This document shows positions 9,192-17,858 of a stretch of 64,000 nucleotides of DNA, piece after piece. The notes beneath the pieces are model-generated. The model was not told the origin of the DNA and did no database searches. It was given only the letters and a program-made list of their open reading frames with translations. Numbering within the stretch: position 1 is the first letter of the stretch; every line of letters begins with the position of its first letter. Origin of the DNA: Chryseobacterium sp. MEBOG06 (GTDB taxonomy: Bacteria; Bacteroidota; Bacteroidia; Flavobacteriales; Weeksellaceae); the NCBI RefSeq assembly GCF_021869765.1, contig NZ_CP084580.1, positions 186,001-250,000 of the forward strand, written 5' to 3'. The position numbers were made by a program, and so were the translations under genes.

Positions 9192-9300
9192 CCGTATATT
9201 TTAATTTTTTATTGAATAGGATATGCTTTGTCTATTTCTTTTGAAAAATATGATTTGCAAAGACAGTTCATTCAATGTTAATTCTTGTTCAAATTTAGGT

Positions 9301-9337
9301 AAAAAAAAACCATCTTTTCTGTATTGAAAAGACGGTT
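9301..9337 (-). terminator. intrinsic terminator of hemD
   Basis: On the minus strand AACCGTCTTTTC (9337-9326) pairs with GAAAAGATGGTT (9319-9308), with one G-T pair, followed by a run of nine T. It lies directly after the hemD stop. Confidence 0.8.
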
Positions 9338-9359
9338 GATCGTATTTTTATAGTAAAGA

Positions 9360-10109
9360 CTATTTATGAAGTGCTTTAATAAACTTTTCAAGAGCCATTG
9401 TCATGGAAGGTGTTTCCTTCGTAGGAGCCATTAAGTCTACTTTTAATCCAGCTTCCTCAGCAGCAGCCAAAGTTGTGTTTCCGAAAACACCGATCTTTGT
9501 TTCATCCTGTTTGAAGTCTGGGAAGTTTTGTTGTAGAGACTTGATTCCTTGCGGGCTGAAGAAAATCAGCATATCATAATCCTGAATGTTGATATCTGTC
9601 AGATCACTGCATACAGTACGGTACATGATTGCTCTTGTCCATTCTACATTCGAAGAATCCAGAGTTTTTACAATATCCGGGCTTAAAACATCTGAAGATG
9701 GCAACAGATATTTTTCACTTGGGAATTTTTTGAAAAGAGGCAGCAGATCCGAGAAGTTTTTCTCCCCAAAACTGATTTTTCTTTTTCTGTAGACAATATG
9801 CTTTTGAAGATAGTTGGCAATTGCTTCCGACTGGCAGATATATCTCATCGTATCAGGAACAGCAAAACGAAGTTCCTCTGCAAGTCTGAAGTAATGGTCT
9901 ATTGCATTCTTGCTGGTAAAAATAATACCTGTGTACTGCGTTAGATCAATCTTCTGTGTTCTAAGTTCTTTATTGTCAACTCCTTCGACGTGGATAAATG
10001 GACGGAAATCAATCTTTATTTTTTCCTTCTTCGCTATATCCAAATATGGAGAAGACTCACTAGGCGCTGGTTGAGAAACCAATATAGACTTTATTCTCAT
10101 CATTGACAT
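9360..10109 (-). CDS. hemD: uroporphyrinogen-III synthase
   Basis: This 249-residue enzyme closes and inverts hydroxymethylbilane to uroporphyrinogen III in haem synthesis. Members are poorly conserved, but the family pattern is clear: YTGIIFTSKNAIDHYF in the first domain, then DYDMLIFFSPQGIKSL and IGVFGNTTLAAAEEAGL near the end, closing with TPSMTMALEKFI. The start could be the ATG at 10109 or one of the two Met codons 2-3 residues later. It lies 3 nt after the DUF4271 gene, a pairing I know from Flavobacteriia. Confidence 0.88.
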   Translation of the reverse strand: MSMMRIKSILVSQPAPSESSPYLDIAKKEKIKIDFRPFIHVEGVDNKELRTQKIDLTQYTGIIFTSKNAIDHYFRLAEELRFAVPDTMRYICQSEAIANYLQKHIVYRKRKISFGEKNFSDLLPLFKKFPSEKYLLPSSDVLSPDIVKTLDSSNVEWTRAIMYRTVCSDLTDINIQDYDMLIFFSPQGIKSLQQNFPDFKQDETKIGVFGNTTLAAAEEAGLKVDLMAPTKETPSMTMALEKFIKALHK

Positions 10110-10112
10110 TTA

Positions 10113-10781
10113 TTAAAAAAATAACAACTTCCAAAGCAATAATAATGGTGCGATTTGGAGGGTGCAAATATACAAAAATTTATAATACCATTTCTCTGGA
10201 AGAATCTTGTTCTTGTGAAATAAATAGAAAAAAACTTTAAATATGAACACAAAAGCAAAAAAGCAGAAATAATATAGAAAGATCCTATTTCTGTCTATAG
10301 GGAAATAATAGTGCGCTACACAAAGGATTATCAGCAAAAATGACAGTATAAAATAAAACTTAGTGGAGGTAAAATAAAAAATAGACCATTTTTTTCCGTC
10401 ACCTATACTTTGGTAAAATAGAAAACCTAATGTAGATTTTGTCAGATAAAAGAACAGTATCGCAATAAGGGTATAGCCAAATTTATTGAGCTGATATCCA
10501 AAAAGCTGGAGGTCTGCAATGTATTTAGGGACTATCGGGATGTACTGTGAAACTAAAACAGACAAAGTAAGAGTCGTTACACACGAGGTGATGATCCAGC
10601 TGGGAAGGTTGTTGCTTGCATCAAAATATTTCTGAAGCAGAAAATCTTTCAGACTGGCATCCCTTTCTATAATGTTCATCATAAAAACATATAAAAATAT
10701 ACAGCCTACGAGTATAAAGATTACCCAGTCATTGTTCTCAGGTATTCTTACATGGTTGATGAAGTTTTGTGATGACGGCAA
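10113..10781 (-). CDS. DUF4271 membrane protein
   Basis: This 222-residue integral membrane protein has about six hydrophobic segments, including WVIFILVGCIFLYVFMMNII near the N-terminus and a final segment IAPLLLLWKLLFF. It matches what I know as DUF4271, a Bacteroidota family of unknown function usually placed just before hemD. Here the stop codon and the hemD start are 3 nt apart, so the two are almost certainly co-transcribed. A role in porphyrin or membrane assembly is only suggested by the neighbour. Confidence 0.8.
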   Translation of the reverse strand: MPSSQNFINHVRIPENNDWVIFILVGCIFLYVFMMNIIERDASLKDFLLQKYFDASNNLPSWIITSCVTTLTLSVLVSQYIPIVPKYIADLQLFGYQLNKFGYTLIAILFFYLTKSTLGFLFYQSIGDGKKWSIFYFTSTKFYFILSFLLIILCVAHYYFPIDRNRIFLYYFCFFAFVFIFKVFFYLFHKNKILPEKWYYKFLYICTLQIAPLLLLWKLLFF

Positions 10782-11005
10782 AATTTATTTTTTTTTAATT
10801 TTTATTTAATTTCAAAAGCACAGTCTGGCATAGATTTTCTTATTGCCTGATCTGTGAAAATTGTAACTTAAATATATGCTCCCGCCGATTTTGTGTACTA
10901 TTCAGATTCTTTCAGTAAAAGTTTCTGTTTCATTCCCTTAATCCGTGAGAAATATTTTTGCAAAATTATAGATTATTTTGTATAAAATAAAAAGGTTAAA
11001 TAAAC

Positions 11006-11013
11006 TATCTTTG
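11006..11013 (+). promoter_or_regulatory. -7 box TATCTTTG of the GT2 gene
   Basis: The sequence matches the flavobacterial TAnnTTTG consensus and ends 9 nt before the ATG at 11023. The predicted transcript would have a very short leader. The upstream TTTG at 10977-10980 is 25 nt away, slightly beyond the usual spacing. Confidence 0.5.
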
Positions 11014-11022
11014 CAAACTGAA

Positions 11023-11739
11023 ATGAAAAAACTAGTCATTATCCCAACTTATAACGAAAAGGAAAATATTGAAAATATTATTTCCGCGGTTTTTGCATTG
11101 GAGGACGACTTTCATATTTTAGTAGTAGATGATACTTCTCCGGATGGAACGGGAGAGCTGGTGAAGGAATTGCAGAAGAGAAATCCGCACTATCTGCACC
11201 TGTCCGTAAGACATACAAAAGATGGATTGGGGAAAGCATATATTCATGGATTTAAATGGGCGCTGGAAAACAATTATGATTACATCTTTGAGATGGATGC
11301 CGATTTTTCGCATAATCCTAATGACCTTCCCAAACTTTTTGAAGCCTGCCTGAATGCTGATATGGCCATCGGGTCCAGATATTCAAAAGGAGTGAATGTG
11401 GTCAACTGGCCTATGGGAAGAGTATTACTTTCTTATTTTGCATCCAAATATGTAAGATTTGTTTTAGGGCTTCCTATTCATGATACTACAGCCGGGTTTG
11501 TATGCTTTTCAAGAAAAGTACTGGAAGAAATAGGCCTTGATAATGTAAGGCTGAAAGGATATGGATTTCAGATAGAAATGAAATTCAGAGCTTATAAAAA
11601 GAACTTCAAAATTGTAGAAGTACCTATTATATTCACCAACAGAATTTTAGGAGAAAGCAAAATGAATGGAGGGATTATTCATGAAGCCGTATTTGGAGTT
11701 TTAAATTTAAAATGGAAATCCATTATCAATAGATTATGA
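11023..11739 (+). CDS. polyprenol monophosphomannose synthase-like GT2 glycosyltransferase
   Basis: This 238-residue family-2 glycosyltransferase resembles dolichol-phosphate mannosyltransferase (Dpm1). It has the nucleotide-binding start LVIIPTYNEKENIENII, VVDDTSPDGTGELV, the metal-binding EMDADFSHNP and GSRYSKGVNVVNWP, and ends in GESKMNGGIIHEAVFGV. There are no clear C-terminal membrane spans, so it is the short catalytic form that loads mannose or a similar sugar onto a lipid carrier. I chose the ATG at 11023 because the family begins there; an earlier frame start at 10978 lies upstream of the -7 box. It heads a plus-strand group with DUF4296, tgt and an LptF/G permease. Confidence 0.88.
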   Translation: MKKLVIIPTYNEKENIENIISAVFALEDDFHILVVDDTSPDGTGELVKELQKRNPHYLHLSVRHTKDGLGKAYIHGFKWALENNYDYIFEMDADFSHNPNDLPKLFEACLNADMAIGSRYSKGVNVVNWPMGRVLLSYFASKYVRFVLGLPIHDTTAGFVCFSRKVLEEIGLDNVRLKGYGFQIEMKFRAYKKNFKIVEVPIIFTNRILGESKMNGGIIHEAVFGVLNLKWKSIINRL

Positions 11740-11824
11740 AACACAGCATAGGCAATGCTTCTCATACAGAGGAATATTGATAGGCGAAGCTCTTCAGACT
11801 ATTAAAAAATATAAAAATAAACTG

Positions 11825-12193
11825 ATGAAAAAACTGATCTTCATTTTCGTTTTGCTGGGACTGGTTTCATGCAGTGATTATATTGATAAGCCTAAAAATC
11901 TGATCGATGAAGGGACCATGGCTGATATTATGGCAGATCTTGCGATCAATGATCAGGCAATCTTTATGTATCAGGACAAAAATATGGAAGCTGGGACAAG
12001 AGCGGTTCTTACATCTCATCATGTGAAATCTGAAGACTTTATAGAAAGCTTTAAATATTACGTGATTAAAGAAAAAATGGAAGGGATCGCCAACGATGCA
12101 CAGGAAATATTATTGAAGAAAGATCCCAAAGCAGATAAATACGTAAAGGATAAAATAAAACAGAATGGAAGTATGCCAACTATGGTAAGGTAA
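11825..12193 (+). CDS. DUF4296 lipoprotein
   Basis: This is a 122-residue lipoprotein: MKKLIFIFVLLGLVSC is a signal with lipobox LVSC. The mature part, with PKNLIDEGTMADIMADLAI near its start, matches DUF4296, a Bacteroidota family that lies upstream of tgt. The start at 11825 is the Met of the signal peptide; the frame is open further upstream from a TTG but without signal features. It follows the GT2 gene by 85 nt and precedes tgt by 68 nt. Its function is unknown. Confidence 0.8.
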   Translation: MKKLIFIFVLLGLVSCSDYIDKPKNLIDEGTMADIMADLAINDQAIFMYQDKNMEAGTRAVLTSHHVKSEDFIESFKYYVIKEKMEGIANDAQEILLKKDPKADKYVKDKIKQNGSMPTMVR

Positions 12194-12261
12194 TTATCAG
12201 GCAGAATACTTCTTATTCTACAAAAAACGCAGGTAAAACAGCTGGTTAAAAAAGTATAGAG

Positions 12262-13392
12262 ATGAAATTTTTTAATATAGAAAAAACCTCTGAGGGAAAA
12301 GCAAGAGCAGGGGAGATTACCACAGATCACGGGAAGATTCAAACTCCTATTTTTATGCCTGTGGGAACTGTAGCCAGTGTGAAAACAGTTCATCAGAGAG
12401 AATTAAAAGAAGACATTAAAGCTCAGATTATTCTGGGAAATACCTATCACCTTTACCTTCGTCCCGGTATGGAAACGATGGAGGCTGCAGGTGGATTACA
12501 TAAATTCATGAACTGGGATCTTCCGATTCTTACCGATTCCGGAGGTTTTCAGGTTTTTTCATTGGCAAGCAACAGAAAAATGACCGAAGAAGGTGCGAGA
12601 TTCAAATCTCATATCGATGGAAGTTATCATATGTTTTCTCCGGAAAGATCAATGGAGATCCAAAGACAGATCGGAGCCGATATTTTCATGGCCTTTGATG
12701 AATGTACACCATATCCGTGTGAATATAATCAGGCAAAATCATCGATGGAGCTTACCCACCGATGGCTGAAAAGATGTATCGACTGGACGAATGAAAATCC
12801 TGAACTTTACGGCTACAAGCAAAGACTTTTCCCAATTGTTCAGGGATCAACATATTCTGATTTAAGAAAAATTTCTGCAGAAGTAATTTCTGAAGCTGGT
12901 GCTGAAGGAAATGCTATCGGAGGACTTTCCGTTGGAGAGCCTGAGGAAGAAATGTACAGAATCACTGATGAAGTGACAGATATTCTTCCAAAAGAGAAAC
13001 CAAGATACCTGATGGGAGTTGGTACTCCATGGAATATTTTAGAATCCATCGGTTTAGGAATCGATATGATGGATTGTGTAATGCCGACAAGAAATGCAAG
13101 AAATGCAATGCTTTTCACATGGCAGGGGGTGATGAACCTTAAAAATGAAAAATGGAAGCGCGACTTTTCGCCTCTGGACGAATTTGGAACCAGCTTCGTA
13201 GACCGTGAATATTCAAAAGCATATCTTCGCCACTTATTTGTATCAAAAGAATACCTGGCAAAGCAGATTGCTTCAATCCATAACCTTGCATTTTATCTTG
13301 ATTTGGTAAAAGTTGCAAGAGAACACATTCTTGCAGGAGACTTCTATGAGTGGAAAAATTCTGTAATACCAGTTCTTAGACAAAGACTTTAA
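12262..13392 (+). CDS. tgt: queuine tRNA-ribosyltransferase (TGT)
   Basis: This 376-residue enzyme exchanges guanine-34 for a 7-deazaguanine precursor (preQ1) in GUN-anticodon tRNAs. It has the substrate region LTDSGGFQVFSLA with the catalytic-site Asp, GGLSVGEPEEEMYRI, YLMGVGTPWNILESIGLGID and DCVMPTRNARNAMLFT. The bacterial zinc site (CxCxxC plus His) is altered: at residues 304-325 the sequence reads PLDEFGTSFVDREYSKAYL, with Gly, Ser and Asp in place of the three Cys, and the later His (RHL) kept. I believe this is a lineage feature rather than decay, because the rest is intact. It is co-oriented with the LptF/G gene 7 nt downstream. Confidence 0.94.
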   Translation: MKFFNIEKTSEGKARAGEITTDHGKIQTPIFMPVGTVASVKTVHQRELKEDIKAQIILGNTYHLYLRPGMETMEAAGGLHKFMNWDLPILTDSGGFQVFSLASNRKMTEEGARFKSHIDGSYHMFSPERSMEIQRQIGADIFMAFDECTPYPCEYNQAKSSMELTHRWLKRCIDWTNENPELYGYKQRLFPIVQGSTYSDLRKISAEVISEAGAEGNAIGGLSVGEPEEEMYRITDEVTDILPKEKPRYLMGVGTPWNILESIGLGIDMMDCVMPTRNARNAMLFTWQGVMNLKNEKWKRDFSPLDEFGTSFVDREYSKAYLRHLFVSKEYLAKQIASIHNLAFYLDLVKVAREHILAGDFYEWKNSVIPVLRQRL

Positions 13393-13399
13393 GAGAATT

Positions 13400-14512
13400 A
13401 TGCTTAAAATTGTAGACAAATATATCATCAAAAAGTACCTTGGAACTTTCAGTTTCATGTTGGTTCTTTTGTCTATAGTCGTACTTGTTATCGATGTTCA
13501 GCAGAAGATTCCAAGGATAGAAAATGCGAAGGCCATTGATGCAAAACTTGACCTCACCTATTTTCTGATCCATTTCTATCCTTTTTGGATTGTGAATCTT
13601 GTGGTGACATTTCTTTCCATTCTGGTCTTTATTTCGGTGATTTATTTTACATCCAGAATGGCGAATAATACCGAAATTGTAGCTATTATCAGTAGTGGAG
13701 CAAGTTTTCACAGGTTTTCAAAACCTTATTTATATACTTCTATTTTAATTGCATTGATGTCCCTTTTGGTGTACCATATGGTTCTTCCTTGGGCGAATAT
13801 CAAGAAAAATGAACTCGAAGCCTATACCTATAATGCGGCCAATAAAGAAAAGATTTTGGGAACGGCACCTGCCTCTTCGCAGTTGAGCAGAACAGAATAT
13901 ATCTTTGTTGACTCATGGAATAAAAGAGAAAAAAGAGGCTCTAGCTTCGTCTATCAGAAATTTGATAAAGACAGAAGAATGGTATATGAGCTGAAAGCCG
14001 GTGATGTATATTGGGATAATGTTAAAAAACAGTTTGTCTTAAATAACTTTTTCGAAAAAACAATCAATAAAGACAATACTGAAAAGCTGAATAACGGCAT
14101 AGAGCTTAGAAAAAACTATGGACATTCACCCGAAGAACTCTTTCCAAATGAGCTTTTAGGGCAAAATAAAACCACTCCCGAACTTTTAAAATTTATTGAA
14201 AGAGAAAGAGCAAGAGGAAACGGAAACCTGAATTCTTATCTGAATGAACTTCATCAAAGAACGTCAATGCCTGTTTCTATTATTATACTGACCTTTTTAG
14301 CCCTTTCACTATCCTCTCAAAAGAAAAGAGGAGGACTTGGGGTCAATTTGGCGATAGGAATTTCACTGGCCTTTATCTTCGTGTTTTCATTTGAAGCCTT
14401 AAAAGTAGTATCAGAAAATAAGAGTCTGCCTCCTGCATTAGCGATGTGGCTGCCTAACCTCGTATTTCTTCCGCTTACCCTATACCTGTATATCAAAAGA
14501 GCAAATCAATAA
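13400..14512 (+). CDS. LptF/LptG (YjgP/YjgQ) family permease
   Basis: This 370-residue inner-membrane protein belongs to the family that forms the transmembrane part of the LptB2FG LPS exporter. Segments near residues 13-33, 58-80 and 100-125 are followed by a large periplasmic jellyroll region (about 130-280) and three C-terminal spans (295-365). The N-terminal IVDKYIIKKYLGTFSFMLVL is typical. I cannot tell LptF from LptG. It starts 7 nt after tgt. Its stop directly abuts the stop of the convergent biotin ligase gene, with no terminator between. Confidence 0.88.
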   Translation: MLKIVDKYIIKKYLGTFSFMLVLLSIVVLVIDVQQKIPRIENAKAIDAKLDLTYFLIHFYPFWIVNLVVTFLSILVFISVIYFTSRMANNTEIVAIISSGASFHRFSKPYLYTSILIALMSLLVYHMVLPWANIKKNELEAYTYNAANKEKILGTAPASSQLSRTEYIFVDSWNKREKRGSSFVYQKFDKDRRMVYELKAGDVYWDNVKKQFVLNNFFEKTINKDNTEKLNNGIELRKNYGHSPEELFPNELLGQNKTTPELLKFIERERARGNGNLNSYLNELHQRTSMPVSIIILTFLALSLSSQKKRGGLGVNLAIGISLAFIFVFSFEALKVVSENKSLPPALAMWLPNLVFLPLTLYLYIKRANQ

Positions 14513-15229
14513 TCAATAAAGGAGTTTTACTTCTTTATGATAAAACGGGCGTAATCCGTCATTTTCGAGTTCGATCCAGAGCTCACCCTTTTCGTCTGCA
14601 TATCGGATGATGCCATTTTGTCTTTGTTTTCCGATTTCAAAAACTGAGATTTCATTTTTGCGGAAGAGGCTTTTGTTAAAGACTTCCAGTATTTCCTGAT
14701 CAGATGGTATATTTTTAAGTTTTTCAGACAGATAAGTATGAAAATTGAAAGCGACCTCCTCAAGGTCAAATTGTACCCCAGTTTGAGTTAAAAGCGACCC
14801 TGCATTTGATATTTCATCAAATTTATCCTGTAAAATATTAATTCCGGTTCCGATAATGAAATAATTATTTTGATTAATTTTTTTCTTTTCTATTAAAATT
14901 CCAACGATTTTTTTACCTTTAAGGATAATATCATTCGGCCATTTAATTCTTACATCAGAATCAGCCAATTTGGCAAGGAAATCCCGGACAATAATTGCGG
15001 TATAATAATTGAATATAAAGTCGGAGCACAGAATGTGTTGAGTATTCACTGCCAGCGTATAAGCTAGGTTTTTTCCGGCAGTCTGAGTCCATACATTTCC
15101 ATACTGACCACGGCCTTTAGTTTGATTAAAAGTATGCAATCCTATAAAATCTGAATTTTCATAAAGTAAAAACTTTGATATTTCGTCATTAGTAGAAGAA
15201 CATTCGTTCAGATAGAAGAGTTGGCTCAT
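14513..15229 (-). CDS. birA: biotin--[acetyl-CoA-carboxylase] ligase
   Basis: This 238-residue enzyme makes biotinyl-AMP and transfers biotin to carrier proteins such as AccB. The catalytic core shows STNDEISKFL, TKGRGQYGNVWTQTAGKNL and IKWPNDIILKGKKIVGILIE, which carry the biotin/ATP-binding Gly-rich loop and the substrate Lys. There is no N-terminal HTH domain, so it is the monofunctional ligase and not the BirA repressor. The small C-terminal SH3-like domain is present. It runs divergently from rsfS with an 87-nt gap. Confidence 0.92.
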   Translation of the reverse strand: MSQLFYLNECSSTNDEISKFLLYENSDFIGLHTFNQTKGRGQYGNVWTQTAGKNLAYTLAVNTQHILCSDFIFNYYTAIIVRDFLAKLADSDVRIKWPNDIILKGKKIVGILIEKKKINQNNYFIIGTGINILQDKFDEISNAGSLLTQTGVQFDLEEVAFNFHTYLSEKLKNIPSDQEILEVFNKSLFRKNEISVFEIGKQRQNGIIRYADEKGELWIELENDGLRPFYHKEVKLLY

Positions 15230-15288
15230 TTAAGAAAACTTTAAGACATTAAGGGGGTAAAAGTAAGGTTAAAGTAAAGAAAAAACAA

Positions 15289-15296
15289 TAAATTTG
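15289..15296 (+). promoter_or_regulatory. -7 box TAAATTTG of rsfS-ftsH
   Basis: This is an exact TAnnTTTG match ending 20 nt before the rsfS ATG. No good -33 TTG is seen at the expected distance, so the call rests on one element. Confidence 0.5.
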
Positions 15297-15316
15297 CAGA
15301 TTATAGTATTTTTTTA

Positions 15317-15685
15317 ATGAATAAAACAGCAGAAAAACAAGCATTAATAGATAAAATCGTTGAAGCTATCCAGGATGTAAAAGGTGAAGATATCATGATC
15401 TTTGATCTTTCCAACATTGAAAACTCCGTGGCAGAAACGTTCGTAATATGTAGTGGTAACTCAAATACGCAGGTTTCGGCATTAGCGGGAAGCGTTGAGA
15501 AGAAAGTTAGAAACGACTTAAAAGACAGACCTTGGCACGTTGAAGGAACGGAAAATGCAATGTGGGTACTTGTGGATTACGTTTCCGTGGTAGTTCATAT
15601 ATTTCAGAAAGATGTACGTGAGTACTATGATATAGAAGAGCTTTGGGGTGACGCAGTTATCACCAAAATTGAAAATGAATTGTAA
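15317..15685 (+). CDS. rsfS: ribosome silencing factor RsfS
   Basis: This 122-residue protein of the Iojap/RsfS family binds ribosomal protein uL14 and blocks subunit joining under starvation. The signature is complete: DLSNIENSVAETFVICSGNS, RPWHVEGTENAMWVLVDYVSVVVHIF and YYDIEELWGD. It precedes ftsH by 17 nt on the same strand, forming the first gene of an operon. Confidence 0.93.
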   Translation: MNKTAEKQALIDKIVEAIQDVKGEDIMIFDLSNIENSVAETFVICSGNSNTQVSALAGSVEKKVRNDLKDRPWHVEGTENAMWVLVDYVSVVVHIFQKDVREYYDIEELWGDAVITKIENEL

Positions 15686-15702
15686 AATTTTAAAAAGTAT
15701 AA

Positions 15703-17724
15703 ATGAATAATAAAGGATTCAACTGGTTCTTTCCTATTGCAATCATAGCTCTTTTGCTATTCTTTGGCTCCAATTTCCTTGGAGGTGACAGTGCAAAATC
15801 TATTGATGAAGATGGTTTCTTTAGAGAAATGCAGGCGGGGAAAGTCCAAAATATAATTATATACAAAGACATAGAGAAAGCTGATGTTTTCCTTACCAAA
15901 GAGGCCAAATCGGCAACGGTTGCCAAAACCGCTAAAGAAAATAACCCTCTTTCTGCATTCGAAATGGCTCCTAAAGCAGATTATTCTGTAAAATATGGAG
16001 ACCTTCAACTTTTCCTTCAGAAATTTGAGCAGATAAAAGCTGAAAATCCGGTGATTAAGACTTCTAAAGATTATGGAACAGGTAAAAGCCCGTTTGCCGA
16101 TATCTTAGTGTCTGCGTTAATCTGGATCGCCATTTTAGGATTATTCTACTTCCTTCTTTTCAGAAAGATGGGCGGTGGAGGAGGCCCTGGAGGACAAATC
16201 TTCTCTATCGGGAAATCTAAAGCAAAGCTTTTTGACGAAAAAGAAAGAATTCAGGTAACATTTAAAGATGTTGCAGGACTGGAAGGTGCTAAAGAAGAAG
16301 TTCAGGAAGTCGTTGATTTCTTGAAAAACTCTGAAAAATACACTAAACTTGGAGGTAAGATTCCTAAAGGTGTACTTTTAGTAGGCCCTCCGGGAACAGG
16401 TAAAACTCTATTGGCAAAAGCTGTTGCAGGTGAAGCTAAAGTTCCGTTCTTCTCACTTTCAGGTTCTGATTTCGTAGAGATGTTTGTAGGAGTAGGTGCC
16501 TCAAGAGTAAGAGACCTTTTTGCACAGGCAAAAGCAAAATCTCCGGCAATTATCTTTATTGATGAGATAGACGCTATCGGACGTGCAAGAGGGAAAAATA
16601 ACTTCTCAGGCGGAAACGACGAAAGAGAAAATACCCTGAACCAGCTTCTTACGGAAATGGATGGCTTCGGAACAGATGTGAACGTAATTGTTATGGCAGC
16701 CACCAACAGAGCAGATATCCTTGATAAGGCTTTGATGAGAGCAGGACGTTTTGACCGTTCCATTTATGTAGACCTTCCGGAATTACATGAAAGAAAAGAA
16801 ATTTTTGATGTTCACTTGAAAAAAATTAAGCTGGACGATAATGTTGACAGAGATTTCTTGGCCAAACAAACCCCTGGATTCAGTGGAGCAGATATTGCTA
16901 ACGTTTGTAATGAAGCAGCACTTATTGCTGCAAGATATAACCATACCTCTGTTACAAAACAGGATTTCCTGGATGCTGTAGACAGAATCATCGGAGGTCT
17001 TGAAAAGAAAAACATGGCCATCAAGCCATCTGAAAAGAAAAGAGTTGCTTATCATGAGGCAGGTCACGCTACAATCTCCTGGTTGGTAGAGCATGCATCA
17101 CCTCTTTTAAAAGTAACGATTGTGCCAAGAGGACGTTCTTTAGGTGCAGCATGGTATCTTCCGGAAGAAAGACAGCTTACTACGACAGAACAGATGCTGG
17201 ACGAAATGTGTGCTACCTTAGGAGGTAGAGCAGCAGAACAGGTGATCTTCAATAATATCTCTACAGGTGCACTTTCTGACCTGGAAACGGTTACTAAGAG
17301 AGCACAGGCAATGGTTACGATTTATGGTTTAAGCCCGAATATCGGAAACATCTCTTATTACGACAGCTCAGGCCAGTCTGAATATTCTTTTGGAAAACCT
17401 TATTCTGAGGAAACCGCTACTAAAATTGATGTAGAGATTAAGTCAATCATCGAAAATCAGTATGAAAGAGCAGTAAGAATTCTTGATGAAAATAAAGATA
17501 AACTTGATGCTTTAGCCAATAAGCTTTTAGAAAAAGAAGTAATCTTCCGTGAAGACCTGGAGGAAATATTCGGAAAGAGAGCATGGGATCCTGAATTGAC
17601 AGAGAGACCAGTTACCAATACAATTCCGGTAAAAGATATTCCGGGAGCATTGGATATGCCTCAGATCAAAGAGAAAGAAGAAGAAAGCGAAATACAGGCT
17701 CCAGAAAGCCCGACACAGCTTTAA
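15703..17724 (+). CDS. ftsH: ATP-dependent zinc metalloprotease FtsH
   Basis: This 673-residue inner-membrane AAA+ protease degrades misfolded membrane proteins and selected regulators. Two membrane spans flank a periplasmic domain (about 6-24 and 135-153), followed by a Gly-rich linker. The AAA module has Walker A GPPGTGKTLLAKAVAG (about 228-243), Walker B IIFIDEIDAIG and the second region of homology ATNRADILDKALMRAGRFDR. The zinc site HEAGH is near residue 451, with the third ligand in the downstream TGALSDLETVTKRA helix region. The acidic C-terminal tail is low in complexity. It is transcribed with rsfS and ends at a strong terminator. Confidence 0.96.
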   Translation: MNNKGFNWFFPIAIIALLLFFGSNFLGGDSAKSIDEDGFFREMQAGKVQNIIIYKDIEKADVFLTKEAKSATVAKTAKENNPLSAFEMAPKADYSVKYGDLQLFLQKFEQIKAENPVIKTSKDYGTGKSPFADILVSALIWIAILGLFYFLLFRKMGGGGGPGGQIFSIGKSKAKLFDEKERIQVTFKDVAGLEGAKEEVQEVVDFLKNSEKYTKLGGKIPKGVLLVGPPGTGKTLLAKAVAGEAKVPFFSLSGSDFVEMFVGVGASRVRDLFAQAKAKSPAIIFIDEIDAIGRARGKNNFSGGNDERENTLNQLLTEMDGFGTDVNVIVMAATNRADILDKALMRAGRFDRSIYVDLPELHERKEIFDVHLKKIKLDDNVDRDFLAKQTPGFSGADIANVCNEAALIAARYNHTSVTKQDFLDAVDRIIGGLEKKNMAIKPSEKKRVAYHEAGHATISWLVEHASPLLKVTIVPRGRSLGAAWYLPEERQLTTTEQMLDEMCATLGGRAAEQVIFNNISTGALSDLETVTKRAQAMVTIYGLSPNIGNISYYDSSGQSEYSFGKPYSEETATKIDVEIKSIIENQYERAVRILDENKDKLDALANKLLEKEVIFREDLEEIFGKRAWDPELTERPVTNTIPVKDIPGALDMPQIKEKEEESEIQAPESPTQL

Positions 17725-17748
17725 TACTCTTAAAAATAACTTTAATAA

Positions 17749-17780
17749 AACCTGACAACTTCAAAATTGTCAGGTTTTTT
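17749..17780 (+). terminator. intrinsic terminator after ftsH
   Basis: CCTGACAA (17751-17758) pairs with TTGTCAGG (17767-17774) around an 8-nt loop, followed by TTTTTT. Confidence 0.88.
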
Positions 17781-17858
17781 CATATTTAAACAGATATTTA
17801 GGACTCTATTGTAATTTATTTTCTATTTTTGTATAAAGTTGACTAAAAATAGATTAAG

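Noticed and set aside
12262..13392. tgt as a pseudogene because of the lost zinc Cys
   Set aside because: Length, active-site motifs and the rest of the sequence are intact; only the zinc ligands differ.
15703..17724. Antisense frames of 60-150 codons opposite ftsH, rho, tgt and the TonB receptor genes
   Set aside because: They lack family motifs and signal features and follow the codon pattern of the strong genes on the other strand.
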